Source of the DNA: Thermomicrobiaceae bacterium
GTDB taxonomy: Bacteria; Chloroflexota; Chloroflexia; Thermomicrobiales; Thermomicrobiaceae
Reading direction: 5' to 3'
Length of the DNA stretch: 5,780 nucleotides
Assembly: GCA_007122555.1 (NCBI GenBank)
Contig: SKTL01000410.1
Coordinates: 1-5,780, forward strand
In this document: positions 4,571-5,780 of the stretch, in pieces
Layout: each line of letters begins with the position of its first letter
Numbering within the stretch: the first letter of the stretch is position 1
Made by a program: the position numbers and the translations under genes
Notes under the pieces: generated by a model
The model's database searches: none
Seen by the model: only the letters and a program-made list of their open reading frames with translations
Told to the model about the DNA's origin: nothing

Positions 4571-5780
4571 ATGGCAGCTCACGCAACTCCCCTGCGGCGA
4601 CACATCTTCCGGCGCGCACTGGTATCCGTGCTGGCGCTTGCGCTGCTCGGCAGCGTGCTAGCACCGGGACTCCCCGCCAGCGACATCGGCACCTACGCCT
4701 TCGAACAGGTTTGGTGGCGAACGGACCTGCCGGTTCGTGAAAACCAGGCGGATCGAACCTGGGTCTGGGGACCGGAACCAATCAGCTCGCTCCTCCTTGA
4801 ACCATACGACGAGGGACATGCGTCCGGCATCGATGGGGCCCGCTGGGTTCAGTACTTCGACAAGACGCGCGTTGAGATTACCCGGTCCGATGGTGACCGC
4901 GACGATTCCTGGTATGTGACCAATGGACTGCTCGCCAGGGAACTGATCTCGGGGCGCATGCAACTCGGGGACAACCGGAGCGTGGATTACGCCCCGGCGT
5001 CGATCAACGTCGCCGGAGATTCGAACGACCCGGGTGGTCCCACGTATCTGAGCCTGCACCAGGTTAGGGAAGCGGCGCCGCTCCCGAATGGCGCTGTGGT
5101 GACGCAGACGATCAATCGCGACGGCTCGGTCGGCGACAATCCGGATTTCGCCGGTTACAACGTTGATACCGCAACCCGGGTCGACGCCACGAATCGCACG
5201 ATCGCTTCGGTGTTCTGGGAGTTCATGAACGCCGAGGGAACGATCTACGATGGATTCGACTATGTTGAAGGCAGGCTGTTCGAGGATCCATTCTTCGCGA
5301 CAGGATTGCCGATTACCGAGCCGTACTGGACAACGGTGCGTGTTGGCGGCGAACCTCGCGATGTGCTGATCCAGGCGTTCGAACGGCGCGTGCTGACCTA
5401 CACGCCGGGCAACCCGGACGGCTGGCGAGTCGAGGCCGCGAACGTTGGTCGACATTATCACCAGTGGCGCTACACGAATGACGGCGCACCGGCGCTGTCA
5501 TCCTCGGAGATAACGACGAAGCGCGATCTCTCGGAGAATCTGATTTTCATGGGCGAGGTTGAAAACAACGCCCGGGCGGCTTTCGGAGAGGTGGAGGTCG
5601 CACTCACCCTCCAGAACAGTGCTGGGGAGCCGATTGACACATTTCGAACGTATCTTGATTCGGCAATGATCGAAGCCGGAGAGTCACTGCCATTCCAGAT
5701 CTGGACAGAATACACGGGCGACTATGCAAGCTACGATGTATCGTTGCGCAGTCGGCCGTCTCACCGATTCAGCCGCCCGA
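4571..5780 (+). CDS. Exported modular protein with Chloroflexi-type aromatic repeats and FxLYD-like C-terminal domain; 3' end outside window
   Basis: An open frame of 403 codons runs from ATG 4571 to the window edge. The N-terminus is a signal peptide: basic residues (9-15), a hydrophobic core (16-30), and possible cleavage after VLA (31) or LPA (37). Module one (about 44-150) has RTWVWGPEP (62-70), RWVQYFDKTRVEI (91-103), WYVTNGLLARELISG (114-128), and ends in APASINVAGD (141-150). Module two (about 214-301) has FWEFMN, then FERRVLTYTPGNPDGWRVEA (270-289) and NVGRHYHQWRY (291-301). These aromatic motifs recur, in my recollection, in secreted Chloroflexi proteins of unknown role, often with similar 'QYF..R.E' and 'ERR.LTYTP' blocks. 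Residues 314-393 resemble an FxLYD beta-sandwich domain (FMGEVENN, then VALTLQNSAGEPID, then IEAGESLPFQI). No catalytic motif is visible, so a binding or structural surface role is inferred. No enzyme class is claimed. Divergent from the small unknown gene. Confidence 0.8.
   Translation, partial: MAAHATPLRRHIFRRALVSVLALALLGSVLAPGLPASDIGTYAFEQVWWRTDLPVRENQADRTWVWGPEPISSLLLEPYDEGHASGIDGARWVQYFDKTRVEITRSDGDRDDSWYVTNGLLARELISGRMQLGDNRSVDYAPASINVAGDSNDPGGPTYLSLHQVREAAPLPNGAVVTQTINRDGSVGDNPDFAGYNVDTATRVDATNRTIASVFWEFMNAEGTIYDGFDYVEGRLFEDPFFATGLPITEPYWTTVRVGGEPRDVLIQAFERRVLTYTPGNPDGWRVEAANVGRHYHQWRYTNDGAPALSSSEITTKRDLSENLIFMGEVENNARAAFGEVEVALTLQNSAGEPIDTFRTYLDSAMIEAGESLPFQIWTEYTGDYASYDVSLRSRPSHRFSRP

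Noticed and set aside
4658..5461. A 267-codon minus-strand open frame opposite the exported-protein gene
   Set aside because: The plus-strand frame has a signal peptide and recognisable modules; the opposite frame is Arg-rich, has no motif, and is a product of GC-rich codon bias.

Overview
The window looks like a piece of a chromosome from a Chloroflexota bacterium, probably near the Thermomicrobia/Sphaerobacter lineage. Two things suggest this. The left edge carries a multi-membrane-span protein of the TIGR03663 (Agl23-like) family. The right edge carries an exported protein built from aromatic-rich modules (QYFDK..., FERRVLTYTP..GW, NVGRHYHQWRY) that I associate with secreted Chloroflexi proteins. 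Codon use is GC-rich and uniform across the genes. I see no insertion sequence, tRNA, rRNA, CRISPR array or phage gene. The taxonomic placement is an inference from recalled family patterns, not from a search.

Layout. (1) Positions 1-1278, minus strand: the N-terminal 426 codons of the TIGR03663 membrane protein; its 3' end lies outside the window. (2) Positions 1279-1441: a 163-base divergent spacer with one 7-bp inverted repeat. (3) Positions 1442-3977, plus strand: a tight three-gene operon of a PPDK/PEP-synthase regulatory kinase-phosphorylase (DUF299), a signal peptide peptidase SppA, and a Yip1-like membrane protein. Both junctions are ATGA overlaps, so translation is probably coupled. 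(4) Positions 3986-4333, minus strand: a 115-residue uncharacterised protein convergent with the operon, with only 8 bases between the stop codons. It has a good Shine-Dalgarno and a perfect TATAAT upstream. (5) Positions 4334-4570: a 237-base divergent regulatory spacer with a perfect 8-bp palindromic hairpin and repeated CCGGTA(C) elements around the promoter of the small gene. (6) Positions 4571-5780, plus strand: an exported modular protein ending in an FxLYD-like domain and running off the right edge.

How the genes may work together. Much of the window is envelope biology: a GT-C-like membrane protein, a membrane protease, a polytopic Yip1 protein and an exported protein. The DUF299 regulator is a cytoplasmic switch of pyruvate/PEP interconversion, and its coupling to sppA is the least expected association. 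No wholly new multi-gene system is evident. The strongest leads are the small unknown protein with its palindrome-flanked promoter, and the modular exported protein.
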